This document shows, one piece after another, positions 15,403 through 15,595 of a DNA stretch of 15,595 nucleotides. The DNA comes from CAYXDO01 sp964463485 (GTDB lineage Bacteria; Myxococcota; Kuafuiibacteriia; Kuafuiibacteriales; Kuafuiibacteriaceae): positions 1 to 15,595 of the forward strand of contig CAYXDO010000220.1 in assembly GCA_964463485.1 (NCBI GenBank), read 5' to 3'. The notes below the pieces were generated by a model that worked only from the letters and a program-made list of their open reading frames with translations, was not told where the DNA came from and ran no database searches. The stretch's first letter is position 1. Each line of letters opens with the position of its first letter. The translations under genes and the position numbers were made by a program.

Positions 15403-15454
15403 CCCCCTGTGACCGATTTTCGGTGGGCGGTCGGAATTGTTCAGTAGGTACTCA
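15403..15454. repeat. 52-bp direct repeat, copy 1
   Basis: It starts CCCCCTGTGACCGATTTTCG and ends GTTCAGTAGGTACTCA. It is identical over 52 bp to 15541-15592, 138 bp further on. Inside is a small hairpin ACCGA-TTT-TCGGT. The next bases (15451-15460) form the palindrome CTCAGCTGAG, which is not kept in copy 2. Confidence 0.93.
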
Positions 15455-15466
15455 GCTGAGTTTCGA

Positions 15467-15490
15467 GTCACAGCGGGGGCCCGCTGTTAC
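15467..15490. repeat. 24-nt inverted repeat between the 52-bp copies
   Basis: ACAGCGGG-GG-CCCGCTGT (15470-15487) is a perfect 8-bp inverted repeat, extending to 11-bp arms with one mismatch. It is GC-rich, but no T-run follows, so it does not look like an intrinsic terminator; it may belong to the compound repeat or slow RNA decay. Confidence 0.7.
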
Positions 15491-15540
15491 AGCCCGGCGC
15501 CCCCCAAATTCAGGCCGTGCCGGCCCAAATTCAGGCCGTG

Positions 15541-15592
15541 CCCCCTGTGACCGATTTTCGGTGGGCGGTCGGAATTGTTCAGTAGGTACTCA
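15541..15592. repeat. 52-bp direct repeat, copy 2
   Basis: This is the second identical copy of the 52-bp element. Including the preceding AAATTCA-type repeat (15388 and 15527), the larger period is about 139 bp. The window ends three bases later, so the array may continue. Confidence 0.93.
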
Positions 15593-15595
15593 CCT

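Larger units (their letters stand above)
15278..15545. repeat. 19-bp-type repeats, CCCAAATTCARGCCGTGCC, eight copies
   Basis: AAATTCA occurs at 15283, 15306, 15331, 15351, 15369, 15388, 15506 and 15527, each preceded by a C run and mostly followed by RGCCGTGCC. Spacing in the first cluster is 18-25 bp, so the copies are nearly tandem; the last two come after a 118-bp gap. The region has no convincing gene; the frames it opens are repeat shadows. The repeat differs from the 44-bp unit upstream of the toxin gene. Confidence 0.9.

Noticed and set aside
15146..15412. 88-residue + strand ORF at the right edge
   Set aside because: It overlaps the end of the immunity gene in another frame and then translates the 19-bp repeats (PQIQAVPPNSS units).
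15467..15490. Intrinsic terminator after the immunity gene
   Set aside because: The hairpin is stable, but it is 230 bp past the stop, has no T-run on either side and lies inside a repeat.

Overview
The window is dominated by one enormous gene, on the + strand, for a polymorphic-toxin-type protein, followed at once by a probable immunity gene. The high GC of most of the window (the row 2401-2460 is 70% GC), a lipoprotein signal ending LGAAC, PKD/cadherin-like/Ig-like adhesion modules and Cys-rich stretches of the C-x-x-D-S-D-C type suggest a Myxococcota (deltaproteobacterial) genome. No rRNA, tRNA or housekeeping gene is present to confirm this.

Layout. Positions 1-142 hold only a doubtful 34-residue minus-strand ORF, preceded by a good Shine-Dalgarno stretch and a GGGAA microsatellite. 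Positions 264-600 are an array of about seven copies of a 44-bp unit containing two short inverted repeats; it is open in several frames on both strands and I read it as non-coding. The giant CDS most likely starts at GTG 662 and ends at 14392 (4576 aa). Its order is: lipoprotein signal, beta-rich N-terminal region, PKD domain, two cadherin-like repeats, two Ig-like repeats, a carboxypeptidase-regulatory/transthyretin-like domain, a plug-like region, a six-bladed NHL propeller split after blade 1 by about 455 residues, a short YD segment, an SpvB-like domain, seven FG-GAP/VCBS-like motifs with two Cys-rich inserts, a TcB-middle-like segment, an RHS/YD shell ending in the RHS core, then a 286-residue variable C-terminus with a GHxGxHHWDVQ motif that I take to be the toxin. 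The next gene (14392-15234) overlaps the stop codon in a TAATG and encodes a soluble 280-residue protein built from two related halves. Positions 15235-15595 are repeat DNA: eight 19-bp-type repeats, a 52-bp direct repeat at 138-bp spacing and a 24-nt hairpin.

How the parts may work together. In Tc toxins and RHS proteins the YD shell is a hollow cocoon that holds a self-cleaved C-terminal toxin. Here the parts of TcB and TcC, and also the TTR-plug-NHL-YD order known from teneurins, occur in one chain with a lipid-anchor signal. The downstream protein would protect the producer. Falling GC towards the toxin tip and immunity gene, and repeats on both flanks, fit a locus where tip/immunity cassettes are exchanged. 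A C9 tract just after the lipobox could switch the whole protein on and off.

What cannot be settled from sequence alone: the toxin's enzymatic activity, the delivery route, the true start codon, and whether the left-edge small ORF is real.
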